Of a stretch of DNA of 64,000 nt, positions 17,003-27,172 are shown in pieces (position 1 is the first letter of the stretch; each line of letters starts with the position of its first letter). Both the position numbers and the translations under genes were made by a program. Below the pieces are notes generated by a model that saw only the letters and a list, made by a program, of their open reading frames with translations, was not told the DNA's origin and did not search any database. The stretch spans positions 43,529 through 107,528 of the forward strand of contig NZ_JACTUZ010000003.1 in NCBI RefSeq assembly GCF_014490445.1, read 5' to 3'. The DNA comes from Pseudoroseomonas ludipueritiae. Lineage in GTDB: Bacteria; Pseudomonadota; Alphaproteobacteria; Acetobacterales; Acetobacteraceae.

Positions 17003-19045
17003 CTATTTAAGATTGGGTATTGGCGGAAGAGAATGGGAGTCGAACCCACCCGGGACAGTCTCGCTGCCCCACCCGGATTTGAAGTCCGGACGCCCCACCA
17101 GGAGCGACTCTCTTCCATCCGCGGGCGGCGAGCCGAATTGGTCCGCCCGATGCGGGTTGATGCGCCGAAGATCGCCCCGGCGCAAGGTCACACCGTGGCG
17201 GTCGAAGAAGTCCAGGATCTGGATGGCGACCTTGCGGCCATTGTCCATGCGGTCCCGGAAGGCGGCGGCGGTGAAGACGCCATCTGGCGCCTGGGCGGCC
17301 ACGTCGCGCGCGATGGCCACCATCTCCGCCGTGGTGGCGCGCTGGAAGAAATGGTCATGCGCGACCTGGTCCACCCGCCCCAGCCGGGCGCAGGCCTTCA
17401 GCACGCGGCGGACCTCGGCCTCCGCCACCTCGAAATGATTGGCGATGTCGCGCACGCGCGGTGGGCGGAAGCGCGCCTCCCCGCCCAGCAGCGGCAGGAT
17501 GCGGGCGAAGAGCTCCTCATCCGCCGGGTCCAGCCGCACCTCATGGCCGGGTAGGCGCACGAAGGCGCCTTCCAGCACCACGGAGCCGGCGCGGGCCTCG
17601 CGCTCCAGCGCCGCGCGGAAGGCCGGCGCGGGCAGGAGGGGCCGCACCAGCATCCGCAACCTTTCGCGCCCGATGCCCTGGATATCCGGGTTTTCCTCAT
17701 GGAAGCGCCCGGTTTCGGCCAGCAGGCTCTGGCGGAAGGCTTCCCAGTGTTCCGGCAGCAGGGCCAGGCGCGCTCCGGCGGTCTCGATCACCACGGCCCG
17801 CAAGGCATCGGTCAGCGCCTGCCCCTCAGCGCGCGTCAGGGCATGGTCGCGGGCGAAGGCCAGGGCATCGGCATGGAAGGGCGGCAGGCGCAGCAGCCCG
17901 GCCAGGGCATCGGCCGGCGCCCGCGCCGAAAGGGCCGTGAGCTGCGCGACGCGCTCCGGCGTGCGGCGCTTGCGGGCGGGCGGGCGCAGGTCCAGGCAGC
18001 GCCCGCCGCCGATGGTCCGCTGCGCCGAGACATCCCGCAGGATGAAGCGGTCCCCAGCCGCCGCGGCGATGGGCTGGTCCAGCACCACCTGCACCAGGCC
18101 GTTGCCGCCGGGCTGCAAGGGGTCCTCCAGCGGCACCAGCCGGGCGCCGACCTCGGCGCTGGCATGGTGCAGCCGCGCCGGGAACCAGGTGCCGAGCGGC
18201 TTGGGCTCGCTGGCCAGCACGCGGAAGGTGGCGTCGATGCGGTCGGTGGGTGCGTGCAGTTCCGGTGCCAGCACCATGTCGCCGCGCCCGACGGCCTCCT
18301 TGGAAATCCCCTCCCCCACCAGGTTCAGGGCGCAGCGCTGCCCGGCGAGGCCCCGCTGGGCCGGGCGGTTCTGCGCGTGGATGGAGCGGATGCGGGCCGG
18401 GATGCCCCGTGGGCTGACCACCACCCCATCGCCCACCGCCACGGCGCCGGAGAGCACCGTGCCCGTCACCACCGTGCCGGCGCCGGAGAGGGTGAAGCTG
18501 CGGTCCACCGAAAGCCGGAAGGCGCCCTGGTCCTCCGGCTGCGCGGTCTCGTCCTCGGCCCGGGCCAGGGCGGCGCGCAATGCTTCCATCCCCGCGCCGG
18601 TGCGGGCCGAGACCGGCAGGATCGGCACATCCGCCAGGGCGGTATCGGCCACCAGGTCGCGGATCTCGGCCGTCACGGCCTCAAGCCGCGCGGCATCGGC
18701 CAGGTCGGCCTTGCTCAGCGCCACCAGCCCACGGCGGATGCCGAGCAGGTCCAGGATGGCCAGGTGCTCCCGCGTCTGCGGCATCACCCCGTCATCGGCG
18801 GCCACCACCAGCAGGGCGAAGTCGATGCCGCCAGCGCCGGCCAGCATGGTATGCACGAAGCGTTCGTGGCCCGGCACGTCTACGAAGCCGGTGACATGCT
18901 CGCCTTCCCCGGCATAGGCGAAGCCGAGATCCACCGTGATCCCGCGCGCCTTTTCTTCCTTCAGCCGGTCGGTATCGACACCGGTCAGGGCTTTGACCAG
19001 CGCCGTCTTGCCATGGTCGATATGGCCCGCGGTGCCGACGATCAT
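17003..19045 (-). CDS. selB: Selenocysteine-specific elongation factor SelB
   Basis: Brings Sec-tRNA to the ribosome at UGA codons marked by a SECIS hairpin. 680 aa. GTPase domain: [13 protein letters not shown] (P-loop) near residue 4, [23 protein letters not shown], and SKADL in the NKxD position. EF-Tu-like domains II-III follow, then C-terminal winged helices that bind SECIS (last recognisable part [19 protein letters not shown]). ATG 19045 overlaps the upstream stop as ATGA. The frame does not stop after the last winged helix. It continues through the tRNA-Sec gene (residues about 643-675, including [10 protein letters not shown] encoded by the anticodon arm) to TAG at 17005-17003, giving an extra tail of about 35-40 residues. 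Confidence 0.95.
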   Translation of the reverse strand: MIVGTAGHIDHGKTALVKALTGVDTDRLKEEKARGITVDLGFAYAGEGEHVTGFVDVPGHERFVHTMLAGAGGIDFALLVVAADDGVMPQTREHLAILDLLGIRRGLVALSKADLADAARLEAVTAEIRDLVADTALADVPILPVSARTGAGMEALRAALARAEDETAQPEDQGAFRLSVDRSFTLSGAGTVVTGTVLSGAVAVGDGVVVSPRGIPARIRSIHAQNRPAQRGLAGQRCALNLVGEGISKEAVGRGDMVLAPELHAPTDRIDATFRVLASEPKPLGTWFPARLHHASAEVGARLVPLEDPLQPGGNGLVQVVLDQPIAAAAGDRFILRDVSAQRTIGGGRCLDLRPPARKRRTPERVAQLTALSARAPADALAGLLRLPPFHADALAFARDHALTRAEGQALTDALRAVVIETAGARLALLPEHWEAFRQSLLAETGRFHEENPDIQGIGRERLRMLVRPLLPAPAFRAALEREARAGSVVLEGAFVRLPGHEVRLDPADEELFARILPLLGGEARFRPPRVRDIANHFEVAEAEVRRVLKACARLGRVDQVAHDHFFQRATTAEMVAIARDVAAQAPDGVFTAAAFRDRMDNGRKVAIQILDFFDRHGVTLRRGDLRRINPHRADQFGSPPADGRESLLVGRPDFKSGWGSETVPGGFDSHSLPPIPNLK
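17021..17117 (-). tRNA. selC: tRNA-Sec (anticodon UCA)
   Basis: 97 nt including an encoded CCA end (complement at 17021-17023). An acceptor stem starting GGAAGAGA pairs with the 3' side before discriminator G. The anticodon arm is CCGGA-CUUCAAA-UCCGG with anticodon UCA, the variable arm is very long, and the T arm is GGGUUCGACUCCC type. These are the marks of bacterial tRNA-Sec and closely resemble E. coli selC. SerRS charges it, SelA converts Ser to Sec, and SelB carries it to the UGA in fdnG. Unusually, the whole gene lies inside the selB reading frame on the same strand. Confidence 0.97.
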
Positions 19046-19833
19046 GCGCCCTCCTCCTCCAGCGGCAGGGCGGCCCGGCGGGCGGCCTCGGCCCTGCCGG
19101 CATCGTCCAGCCGCGCCCGTGCCGGGCCCAGGAAGGGCTGCGCCAGGCCGCTGCCACCCGCCTGCGCCCGCAGCAGCCAGGCCAGGGCGGTGACGGGATC
19201 GGCCTCCACGCCCGCGCCCAGGACATAGGCGGCGCCCAGCATGGCCTGTCCATCGGCATCGCCATGCCCGGCGCCCCGGCGCCACCAGCGCGCGGCTTCC
19301 GCCACATCCCGCTCCACCCCCAGCGCGTGGTGATAGAGCATGCCCATCCGGGTCATGGAGGAAGCGATACCCGCCTCCGCCGCCGCCAGTGCCCAGCGGT
19401 GCGCCTCCTCGGGGTCGGAGGGGATGACTTCGCCTTCCAGCAGCATCCAGCTCAGCATGTCCTGCGCCTGGGCGTCGCCCTGCTCCGCCGCCTGGCGATA
19501 GAGAGCGGCAGCGTGGGCCGGGTCGGCCTCCACCGCGTCTCCGCCGCCTTGCAGATACAGCGCGGCGAGGTTGCGCTGGCCGGCGGGATAGCCGGCCTCA
19601 GCGGCCAGGGTCAGCCATGTCAGCGCTAGGGCCGGGTTGCGTTCCACCCCCATGCCCTCGGCGAAGCAGGCGCCGATATTGGACTGCGCCCGCGCATCGC
19701 CCGCGCGCGCCAGCGGCTCCCAGAGGTTCAGTGCCTCGGCGTAATCGCCGCGCTGGAAGGCGGCCAGGGCGAGTTCCATCGGGTCGGGCGGCGGCGGCGC
19801 GGCGCGGCGCCGGAACAGGTCAAACAGCGCCAT
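19042..19833 (-). CDS. Sel1/TPR-repeat protein between selA and selB
   Basis: 263 aa, built of about five Sel1-like repeats (patterns such as [86 protein letters not shown]). Sel1 repeats form protein-binding solenoids. I chose ATG 19833 ([10 protein letters not shown]), which overlaps the selA end by 14 nt; the 3' end overlaps the selB start as ATGA. Such tight coupling on both sides suggests co-expression with Sec synthesis. No signal peptide, so cytoplasmic. No defined role in selenium metabolism is known to me. Confidence 0.85.
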   Translation of the reverse strand: MALFDLFRRRAAPPPPDPMELALAAFQRGDYAEALNLWEPLARAGDARAQSNIGACFAEGMGVERNPALALTWLTLAAEAGYPAGQRNLAALYLQGGGDAVEADPAHAAALYRQAAEQGDAQAQDMLSWMLLEGEVIPSDPEEAHRWALAAAEAGIASSMTRMGMLYHHALGVERDVAEAARWWRRGAGHGDADGQAMLGAAYVLGAGVEADPVTALAWLLRAQAGGSGLAQPFLGPARARLDDAGRAEAARRAALPLEEEGA

Positions 19834-21214
19834 GGCTGGAAGGCAGCTTCGCGAGGTTGGAGAGGAAGCCCGCCTCATCCGTCAGGCAGCGCAGGTCGAG
19901 CACCAGCGCCCCGTCCCGCAGCCGGCCAATCACCGGCCGTGGCAGGTCGCGCAGCGCCGCGGCCAATGCTTCCAGCGCCCGCCCACCGGGCGCGGCCAGG
20001 CGCAGGCCGAAGCTGGGCAGCGTGTCCAGCGGCAGGGCGCCGGAGCCGATCTGGCTGTGGCAGGGCATCGCCTCCACCGCCACACCCGGCGGCAGGAGGC
20101 CGGCCAGGGCGGGCAGGATGCGCCGCGCCTGCGCCTCGATCTCCGCCTGCGGGCGGGAGAGCAGCCGCAGGGTCGGCAGCCGCTCGGCCAGCCGCTGCGG
20201 GTCGCGGTACAGCTTCAGCGTCGCTTCCAGCGCGGCCAGGCGGATCTTGTCCACACGCAGGGCTCGCTTCATCGGGTTGCGGTTGATGGCCTCGATCAGC
20301 TCCCGCCGGCCGACGATGAAGCCCGCCTGCGGCCCACCCAGAAGCTTGTCGCCGGAGAAGGTGACAAGGTCCGCCCCCTCCTCCACCGCCTCCCGCACCG
20401 TGGGCTCCCGCGCCATGCCATAGGGCGAGAGATCGATCAGCGTGCCGGAACCGAGGTCGTTCAGCATGGGCACCCCGGCCTCATGCGCGATGGCGGCCAG
20501 GGCGGCGCCACCCACTTCGCTGGTGAAGCCCTCGATACGGTAGTTGGAGGTATGGACCTTCAGCACCAGCCCGGTCTCGGGGTGCAGCGCCGCCTTGTAG
20601 TCCTTCGGGTGGGTGCGGTTGGTGGTGCCGACCTCCACCAGGCGCACACCGGCGCGCGCCATGATGTCCGGCATGCGGAAGGCGCCGCCGATCTCGATCA
20701 GCTCGCCACGGGAGACAATGGCCTCCCGCCCCTCGCCCAGCGTGTTCAGCGCGATCAGCACGGCGGCGGCATTGTTGTTGACCACCGTGGCGTCCTCCGC
20801 CCCGGTCAGTTCCCGCAGCAGTTCGCGCAGATGGTCGTCCCGCTCCCCGCGCTTGCCGGTGTCGAGGTCGAATTCCAGCGCGACGGCATCGCGCATGGCG
20901 GCGGTCGCGGCTTCCACCGCCGCCTCCGCCAGCAGGGCGCGGCCGAGGTTGGTGTGCAGCACCGTGCCGGTCAGGTTGAACAAGGGGCGCAGGCCGGAGC
21001 GGTCCCGCGCCTCCAGCAGCGCGCCGGCGCGGGCCAGGATGGCGGCGGGCTCCGGCAGCGGCTCCGGCGCCTCGGCACGGATGGCGGCGAGCACCTGCCG
21101 CAGGGCGGCGCTCACCTCGGCATGGCCGAACCTGTCGGTGACGCCGGCACCTTCCGCCATGCCCAGCAGGCGGTCCACCGATGGCAGCGCCCGCAGGCCA
21201 GCCTTGCCCAGCAC
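19820..21214 (-). CDS. selA: L-seryl-tRNA(Sec) selenium transferase
   Basis: PLP enzyme of 464 aa that turns Ser-tRNA-Sec into Sec-tRNA-Sec using selenophosphate. Family marks: [11 protein letters not shown] at the N-terminus, [42 protein letters not shown]-type segment, and [12 protein letters not shown] with the PLP-binding Lys. The start codon is GTG, 4 nt after the fdhE stop, and the stop overlaps the next gene. Length matches E. coli SelA (463 aa). Confidence 0.96.
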   Translation of the reverse strand: MLGKAGLRALPSVDRLLGMAEGAGVTDRFGHAEVSAALRQVLAAIRAEAPEPLPEPAAILARAGALLEARDRSGLRPLFNLTGTVLHTNLGRALLAEAAVEAATAAMRDAVALEFDLDTGKRGERDDHLRELLRELTGAEDATVVNNNAAAVLIALNTLGEGREAIVSRGELIEIGGAFRMPDIMARAGVRLVEVGTTNRTHPKDYKAALHPETGLVLKVHTSNYRIEGFTSEVGGAALAAIAHEAGVPMLNDLGSGTLIDLSPYGMAREPTVREAVEEGADLVTFSGDKLLGGPQAGFIVGRRELIEAINRNPMKRALRVDKIRLAALEATLKLYRDPQRLAERLPTLRLLSRPQAEIEAQARRILPALAGLLPPGVAVEAMPCHSQIGSGALPLDTLPSFGLRLAAPGGRALEALAAALRDLPRPVIGRLRDGALVLDLRCLTDEAGFLSNLAKLPSSHGAV

Positions 21215-21218
21215 CGCC

Positions 21219-22145
21219 TCAGTACCCGATCAGGAAAGGATCGAAGCCAGCGCGGCGGTAGTCGGTCTCCCGCATCAGCAGGTCCAGCCCCAGGCTGGCC
21301 ACGTCATCGGCCACCGCTTCCAGCGCCGGGTTCTTGTTGGCGTAGAAGATCTTCACCCAACTGCGGCAACTGTCGCAGGTCTCGGCCTTCACCGTCGCCC
21401 CCGCGCCGCCATCCTCGGCTTCCTTGTAGCCGACGCCCTTGGTGGAGCCGCAGGCCAGGCACTTGATGCGGACCTCGTTCCAGCCGGTGTTGCAGAGCGA
21501 GCAGACGGCATAGCGCGCGCCTTCCGCCCCCTGGTGCCCAACCACGATGGAGGAAACCGGCGGGCCGCCGCAGGCCGGGCAGACGCCTATTTCCACCGGC
21601 ACCAGCTTCTCCGCATCCAGCGTCGAGGCCAGCCGCGCCGCATGGACCTGCGCGGCGGCGGAGAGGAACAGGTGCTGCGGCAGGCTTTCCACCGGAATGG
21701 AATCGGCCATGACATTGCCGATCATCTCGTCCAGCACGGAAGGCTCGGCGCGGCGCAGGTCCTCCAGCGCCGCGGCGGCCTGGGGCGGCATCTCCAGCCC
21801 CGCCGCCGCGTCCAGGAAGGCGGCGATGGTGGCGCGCAATTCGGGCGAGGCGCCCATGGCCGCGCGGTCCAGCGGCGGCATGGTATTGGCGCGGGCCCTT
21901 TCCCGCTGCTCCGCCGGGACGGGGGATGGCGGCGGCAGGCTCTCGGCGAGCTGCTGCTGCACCCGGGCGATGCCGCCGAGGAAGCGGAGGTAGGGCGCCA
22001 TGGCGCTTCCCTCGGCCAGCACCGCGAAGCGCTCGGCGCGCCGCCCGAAGAGCACGGCCGGGTCAGGCAACAGGGCAAAGGCGGGCTTGACCAGACGCCC
22101 GATCATCGAGGGATCGGGCTGAAGACCATGAAAACCGGACATCAC
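21219..22145 (-). CDS. fdhE: Formate dehydrogenase accessory protein FdhE
   Basis: Cytoplasmic rubredoxin-like maturation factor of 308 aa that binds iron and interacts with the FdnG catalytic subunit before Tat export. Four CxxC pairs are visible: [20 protein letters not shown] and CDSCRSW, as in E. coli FdhE. It lies between the formate dehydrogenase genes and selA, 102 nt after fdnI, with a strong hairpin in the gap. Two adjacent ATGs begin the frame, so the exact start may shift by one residue. Confidence 0.94.
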   Translation of the reverse strand: MMSGFHGLQPDPSMIGRLVKPAFALLPDPAVLFGRRAERFAVLAEGSAMAPYLRFLGGIARVQQQLAESLPPPSPVPAEQRERARANTMPPLDRAAMGASPELRATIAAFLDAAAGLEMPPQAAAALEDLRRAEPSVLDEMIGNVMADSIPVESLPQHLFLSAAAQVHAARLASTLDAEKLVPVEIGVCPACGGPPVSSIVVGHQGAEGARYAVCSLCNTGWNEVRIKCLACGSTKGVGYKEAEDGGAGATVKAETCDSCRSWVKIFYANKNPALEAVADDVASLGLDLLMRETDYRRAGFDPFLIGY

Positions 22146-22190
22146 TACCTCAAGGGGCCGGACCGGCCACTACCAACAGTTCCATGAAAT

Positions 22191-22222
22191 ATGGGGCTTT
22201 GTGCTCGTGCACAAAGCCCCAT
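22191..22222 (-). terminator. 14-bp perfect hairpin between fdnI and fdhE
   Basis: Arms ATGGGGCTTTGTGC (22191-22204) and GCACAAAGCCCCAT (22209-22222) with a 4-nt loop, 26 nt after the fdnI stop. On the minus strand it is followed by ATATTTCAT, a poor T-run. It may terminate part of the fdn transcript, or stabilise its 3' end, so that fdhE and the sel genes are expressed at a lower level than the structural subunits. Confidence 0.6.
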
Positions 22223-22247
22223 GGAAGGCCGTGTCAGCGCGGCGGGC

Positions 22248-22928
22248 CTACTTGGCCTGGTTTGTCTTGCGCTGCCCGGCCAGTTCCCGCAGCCACTTGC
22301 GGTGGTGCCGCCACGCCCAGCCACCCGTCACGGTGCCACGGGTCATGGCGCGGAGCGTGCCCCGCGTCCAGATCGCCGCATAGACGTGCAGGATGAACAC
22401 GCAGATGATCAGCACCGCCGCGATCGAATGCGCCAGCACCGCCACGCGGCGTGTCGGGATCGAGAAATACTCGGCGAAATACTGCTCCCAGATCACGACC
22501 CCGCTGACGATCAGCAGGATGATCAGGGCGCTCATGCCCCAGAAGATGAACTTCTGGCCGGCATTGTATTTGCCGAGTTCCGGCAGGTTCTCCTCATGCC
22601 CGCTGAGCAGGTCGCGGAACTTCGACAGCCAGACGATGTCCACCCGCTGCGGCAGGTTGGCTCGCCACAGCTGGAAGAAGAACGCGAAGAAGCTGACGAA
22701 GAGCACCACGCCGATCCAGGGATGGAAGGCGCGCGTATTCTGCCCGCCCCCGAACAGCCCGGTCAGGAAGAACAGCGACGGCGTGAACAGCGCCAGGCCG
22801 GAGATCGCCAGCAGGATCAGGCTCGCGGCGATGATCCAGTGGTTCACCCGCGCCGCCGGGCCGTAGCGGTCGACGATGACAGGCTTGCCCGGCCGGACGG
22901 CATCGCCGGGCTGGATACGCTCCACCAT
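22248..22928 (-). CDS. fdnI: Formate dehydrogenase gamma subunit, cytochrome b556
   Basis: Membrane subunit of 226 aa that takes electrons from the iron-sulfur subunit to quinone through haem b. Four membrane helices, with candidate haem ligands in RVNHWIIAASLILL (helix 1), AFHPWIGV (helix 2) and LAHSIAAVLIICVFILHVYA (helix 4). It starts within the fdnH stop (TGATG overlap). Length is close to E. coli FdnI (217 aa). The family also includes FdoI; the gene symbol denotes the Fdn/Fdo class. Confidence 0.94.
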   Translation of the reverse strand: MVERIQPGDAVRPGKPVIVDRYGPAARVNHWIIAASLILLAISGLALFTPSLFFLTGLFGGGQNTRAFHPWIGVVLFVSFFAFFFQLWRANLPQRVDIVWLSKFRDLLSGHEENLPELGKYNAGQKFIFWGMSALIILLIVSGVVIWEQYFAEYFSIPTRRVAVLAHSIAAVLIICVFILHVYAAIWTRGTLRAMTRGTVTGGWAWRHHRKWLRELAGQRKTNQAK

Positions 22929-23932
22929 CAGCGTCCCTCCGTCGTCGTCGCTTCATTGGGCGGCGGCACCGGCTTACCCTCCACCAGATTCTCCGCATAC
23001 TCCTCGTCTTCCTTGGAGACACGGTTGGCCCGGCCGAAGATGCCGTGGACCATGCTGCCCACCGCCATCAGGCCCATCGCGGCCACGCCGACATACTTGG
23101 TCACGCCCTTCCAGCTCTGCACCAGCGGCGAGATCTTCGGGTCGTCCGGCAGGTCGGCGTAGATATGCGGCTTGTCGTTGTGGTGCAGCACGTACATGAC
23201 ATGCGTGCCGCCCACGCCCGGCGGGTCATAAAGGCCCGCATTGGTGTAGCCGCGGGACTTCAGGTCCTCGATCCGCTCCGCCGCGTGCTTCTTCATGTCC
23301 TCCTTGGTGCCGAAGACGATGGCCTGGGTCGGGCAGGCCTTGGCGCAGGCCGGACCCTGGCCCACCGCCACGCGGTCGGAGCAGAGGGTGCACTTGTAGG
23401 AGCGGTGATCCGCCTTGGAGATGCGGGGAATGTTGAAGGGGCAGCCCTTCACGCAATAGCCGCAGCCAATGCAGTTCTCGTGGATGAAGTCCACGATGCC
23501 ATTGGAATACTGCACGATGGCGCCGGGGGCCGGGCATGCCTTGAGGCAGCCCGGGTCGGCGCAATGCATGCAGCCATCCTTGCGGATCAGCCATTCAAGG
23601 CTGTCCGTCTCCGGGTTCACCCATTCCGTGAAGCGCATCAGGGTGAACATGTTCTCGGTGAGGTCGTTCGGGTTCTCGTAGATACCCGCGTTCTCACCGA
23701 TGCCCGGGTTCGTGTCGTTCCACTCGATGCAGGCAGACTGGCACGCCTTGCAGCCGATGCATTTCGACACGTCGATCAGCTTGGCCACCGGCGTCAGCTG
23801 CCGCGTGGGCGGCGGCAGGTCGGCCGTGGCCGAGCGACGGATGAGGTCGCCCGAACCCAGGTTGCTGGCCATCGGCTGCGTCGGCGGGTTGCTCACCGCC
23901 GTGCGCGGGCTGTCCATGGTGCTTCCGCTCAT
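22928..23932 (-). CDS. fdnH: Formate dehydrogenase beta subunit, four 4Fe-4S ferredoxin
   Basis: Periplasmic-side electron-transfer subunit of 334 aa. Four cysteine clusters are seen: [42 protein letters not shown] and CTLCSDRV followed by [10 protein letters not shown] single C-terminal membrane anchor ([20 protein letters not shown]) holds it to the membrane. An N-terminal extension of about 45 residues precedes the ferredoxin part. The ATG overlaps the fdnG stop as ATGA. Confidence 0.95.
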   Translation of the reverse strand: MSGSTMDSPRTAVSNPPTQPMASNLGSGDLIRRSATADLPPPTRQLTPVAKLIDVSKCIGCKACQSACIEWNDTNPGIGENAGIYENPNDLTENMFTLMRFTEWVNPETDSLEWLIRKDGCMHCADPGCLKACPAPGAIVQYSNGIVDFIHENCIGCGYCVKGCPFNIPRISKADHRSYKCTLCSDRVAVGQGPACAKACPTQAIVFGTKEDMKKHAAERIEDLKSRGYTNAGLYDPPGVGGTHVMYVLHHNDKPHIYADLPDDPKISPLVQSWKGVTKYVGVAAMGLMAVGSMVHGIFGRANRVSKEDEEYAENLVEGKPVPPPNEATTTEGR

Positions 23933-26900
23933 GCCACCACTCCCGGTGCCGTGGAGGGCTCGATGTTCACGAGGAACGCCTTGTAGCCCGGCGTCTCGAT
24001 ATTCGCCTCGCCCACGAAGGGAGACAGCGAGTTCGGGCCGAAGCCCTTCTTCGCCGCGCCCACGAAGCCCCAGTGCAGCGGGATGCCGATCACGTGCACG
24101 GTCTTGCCGTCACAGATCAGCGGCCGGATGCGCTTGGTGACCAGGGCCTTGGCCCGGATCGAGCCACGCTTGGACCACACCCGCACCCAGCCGCCACGCT
24201 CGATGCCCTTCTCCCGCGCCAGCTCTTCCGACAGCTCGACAAAGAACTCGGGCTGCAGCGCGGCATTCACCCGGTTGTGCTTCGTCCAGTAGTGGAAGTG
24301 CTCGGTCAGGCGGTAGGAGGTCGCCGCATAGGGGAACTCCTCCGAGGTGCCGAACTGCGCCACGTCGCTCTCGAAGATGCGGCCCACCGGGTTGCCGCGC
24401 ATCTTCGGGTTGAAGACATTGGCGATGGGGCTCTCGAAGGGCTCCATATGCGCCGGGAAGGGTCCGTCGCGCAGCATGCCGCGGGCGAAGAGCCGCGACA
24501 CGCCTTCCTGGTTCATGATGAAGGGCATGACATCCTGCGGCTTGGCGTTCACGCCAATGTCGGGGACATCGTAGCCCGTCCACTTCGTGCCGTCCCATTC
24601 CAGCAGCTTGCGGGACGGATCCCAGGGCTTGCCGTTCAGGTCCGCCGAGGCGCGGTTGTACAGGGTGCGGCGGTTCAGCGGCCAGGCGAAGGTCCAGCCC
24701 AGATAGGCGCCGGTCCCGTCCGGGTCGTTGTTGTCCCGCCGGGCCATGTTGTTGCCCGCCTCGTTGAAGCAGCCGGAATAGATCCAGCAGCCGGACATGG
24801 TGGAGCCGTCGTCACGCAACTGCGTGAAGTTCAGCACCTGCTTGCCCGCCTCGACCAGGATCTTGGAGGGATCGGCGGGATCACGCAGGTCGGTCAGCGC
24901 CCGGCCGTTGATCTCCTTCGCCAGTTCCTCCGGCTCCGGCTCGTTGGGGTCGTGATACTCCCAGGAGAGGTTCAGGATGGGGTCGGGGAAGGCACCCCCT
25001 TCCTTCCGGTACATCTCCCGCATGCGCAGGAAGATCTGCGCCATGATCCAGGTGTCGGCCTTGGCCTCGCCCGGGGGCGTGGCGGCTGGCCAGAACCACT
25101 GGATCCAGCGGCCCGAGTTGGTCAGCGAGCCCTGGTCCTCCGCGAAGCAGCGGGTGGGAAGCTGGAACACCTCGGTCTGGATGGAAGCCGTGTCGACGTC
25201 GTTGTACTCGCCGTGGTTCTCCCAGAACCGCGCCGTCTCGGTCTCCAGCGGGTCCATCGTGATCAGGAACTTCAGCTTGGACAGCCCGGCCGTGACCTTG
25301 CCCCGGTTGGGGAAGGCGAGCACGGGGTTGAAGCCCTGGCAGATGTAGCCGTTGACGCGGCCGTGGTTCATCAGCTCGAACATGCGCAGCACGTCATAGG
25401 CCGGCACGTCGAGCTTGGAGAGGTAGTCGTAGGCCCAGCCGTTCTCCGCCTGCGCCGCGTCGCCATACATGGCCTTCATGAAGGAGACCATGAACTTGCG
25501 GTAGTTCTGCCAGTAGGAGGTCTGGCCCGGCCGCAGCGGCTTGAACTGCCGCGACTTCATGTAGGTCTCGAAGTCCGGCTCCTTCTCCGTCGGCATGTTC
25601 AGGTAGCCGGTGAGAAGGTGGGACATCAGGCCCAGGTCGGTCAGGCCCTGGATGTTGGAATGCCCGCGCAGCGCGTTCATGCCACCGCCGCGCACGCCGA
25701 TATTGCCCAGGATGAGCTGCAGCATGGCCATGGCGCGGATGTTCTGCGCGCCGTGCGAATGCTGCGTCCAGCCGAGGGCGTACATCGACGTCATCGTCTT
25801 GGTGGGCGAGGAGCATTCCGAGATCATCTGCGCGACGCGGAGGAACTTCTCCTTCGGCGTGCCGCAGATGCGCTCCACCAACTCCGGCGTATAGGCCGAG
25901 ACGTGTTCCTTCAGCAGGTTCCAGACGCAGCGCGGGTGCTGCAGCGTCGGGTCCGTGACGGCATAGCCGTCCTCGCCGATGACATAGTCCCAGCTCGACC
26001 GGTCGTAGTCGCGCTTGTCCTCGTCATAGCCCGTGAAGAGGCCGTCACTGTACCCGAAGCCGTCCTTGATGATGTAGGAGGCGTTGGTGAAGGCCTTCGT
26101 GTACTCCCACTGCACCTTGTCGTTGGCGATGCAGTAGTTGATCACCCCCAGCAGGAAGGCGATGTCCGTGCCCTGGCGAATGGGCGCGTAGAAGTCCGCC
26201 ACGGACGCCGTGCGGGTGAACCGCGGGTCCACGACGATGAGTTTGGCGCCGCGGTGGGCTTTCGCCTCCGTGACCCATTTGAAGCCGCAGGGGTGCGCTT
26301 CCGCCGCATTGCCGCCCATGACGACGACAAGGTCGGTGTTCTTGATGTCGGTCCAAGCATTCGTCATCGCTCCACGACCAAAAGTCGGGCCCAAACTGGA
26401 CACCGTGGGGCCGTGTCAGACGCGCGCCTGGTTATCGAATCCTACAATTCCGAGGGCCTTGGCGACCTTGAAGGTGGTCCAGGCCGTCTCGTTGGTGGTG
26501 GCGGAAGCCGCCAACATGCCCGTGGTGGTCCAGCGGTTGACCGCCAGCCCGTCCGCGTTCTTCGCCAGGAAGTTCGCGTCGCGGTCGTCCTTCATCAGGC
26601 GCGCGATCCGATCCAGGGCTGCGTCCCAGGAGATCGGCTCGAACTTGTCGGACCCCGGCTTGCGGTGCATCGGCTGCTTCAGCCGCGTCTCGGCCTTCAC
26701 GAAGTCCTTCAGCGCGGCGCCCTTGGGGCAGAGCGTGCCGAGGTTCGTCGGGTGGTCGACGTCGCCCTCGATATGGACGACCTCCGCGCGCTCGCCCTTC
26801 CGCACATCACCCTTGGAATAGATGATGATGCCACAGGCCACGGAGCAATAGGTGCAGGTGTTACGCGTCTCGGTCGTGTTTGCCAGCTTCAAGGGGCGGA

Positions 26901-27015
26901 CATGGGCCACAACGGCCGCCTCAGCCTCCCCGAAGCCCATGGCACCCATGGACGTCGCCGCCACGCCTGCACCCGCGGCGCGCAGGAAACTGCGCCGCGA
27001 GAGCTGCATATTCAT
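23929..27015 (-). CDS. fdnG: Formate dehydrogenase alpha subunit, selenocysteine-containing
   Basis: Catalytic subunit that oxidises formate to CO2, 1028 aa counting Sec. The N-terminus has a Tat signal ([12 protein letters not shown]), then a 4Fe-4S motif CTYCSVACG with [10 protein letters not shown], then the Mo-bis-MGD domains. The frame is interrupted by TGA at 26418-26416, exactly where Sec lies in E. coli FdnG (flanks DNQARV and [15 protein letters not shown] match). It is residue 200 here. A SECIS hairpin follows and all sel genes are nearby, so UGA is read as Sec. Conventional gene calling would report two pieces (199 aa, and 824 aa from an internal ATG at 26403). Length agrees with E. 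coli FdnG (1015 aa). Confidence 0.97.
26373..26418 (-). promoter_or_regulatory. SECIS element in fdnG
   Basis: Numbering the UGA as 1-3, nucleotides 4-10 (CACGGCC) pair with 40-46 (GGUCGUG). GG at 15-16 pairs with CC at 31-32, U17 is bulged, and GUCC (18-21) pairs with GGGC (27-30). The apical loop is AGUUU with G23 and U24. In E. coli fdhF the bulged U17 and loop G23/U24 are the residues SelB contacts, and all three are conserved in position. This decides that the UGA is decoded as selenocysteine. Confidence 0.92.
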
Positions 27016-27129
27016 TCCGATCCTCCGGTCCCTTGAGAATCCACTACATTAACTCTGAGTCATTAGGCTGGGTTGAGCGGCAATCAAGTCTTTTCAGCCA
27101 TAAAAACAAAGCAGGAACGCCCCATAGTC

Positions 27130-27156
27130 GGCTTGCCCCAGGGGAAGAAGCAAGCC
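27130..27156 (+). other. Weak hairpin in the fdnG upstream region
   Basis: Arms GGCTTGC (27130-27136) and GCAAGCC (27150-27156) enclose a 13-nt loop, with T-rich sequence after it on the plus strand. It lies between the end of the transglutaminase-like gene and fdnG, both read on the minus strand, and could weakly separate their transcripts. The fdn promoter must lie in 27016-27172 or further up; I could not define it. Confidence 0.3.
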
Positions 27157-27172
27157 TTGTCTTGTTAATCGA

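Noticed and set aside
24073-27036. Very long open frame (987 codons) on the strand opposite fdnG
   Set aside because: Rich in Arg, His, Gln and Leu with no domains; a mirror of the strong third-position GC of fdnG and not a gene.
27073-27087. FNR-like box (TTGA...TCAA) upstream of fdnG
   Set aside because: The half-sites are 7 nt apart rather than 6 and the inner bases do not fit TTGAT-N4-ATCAA.
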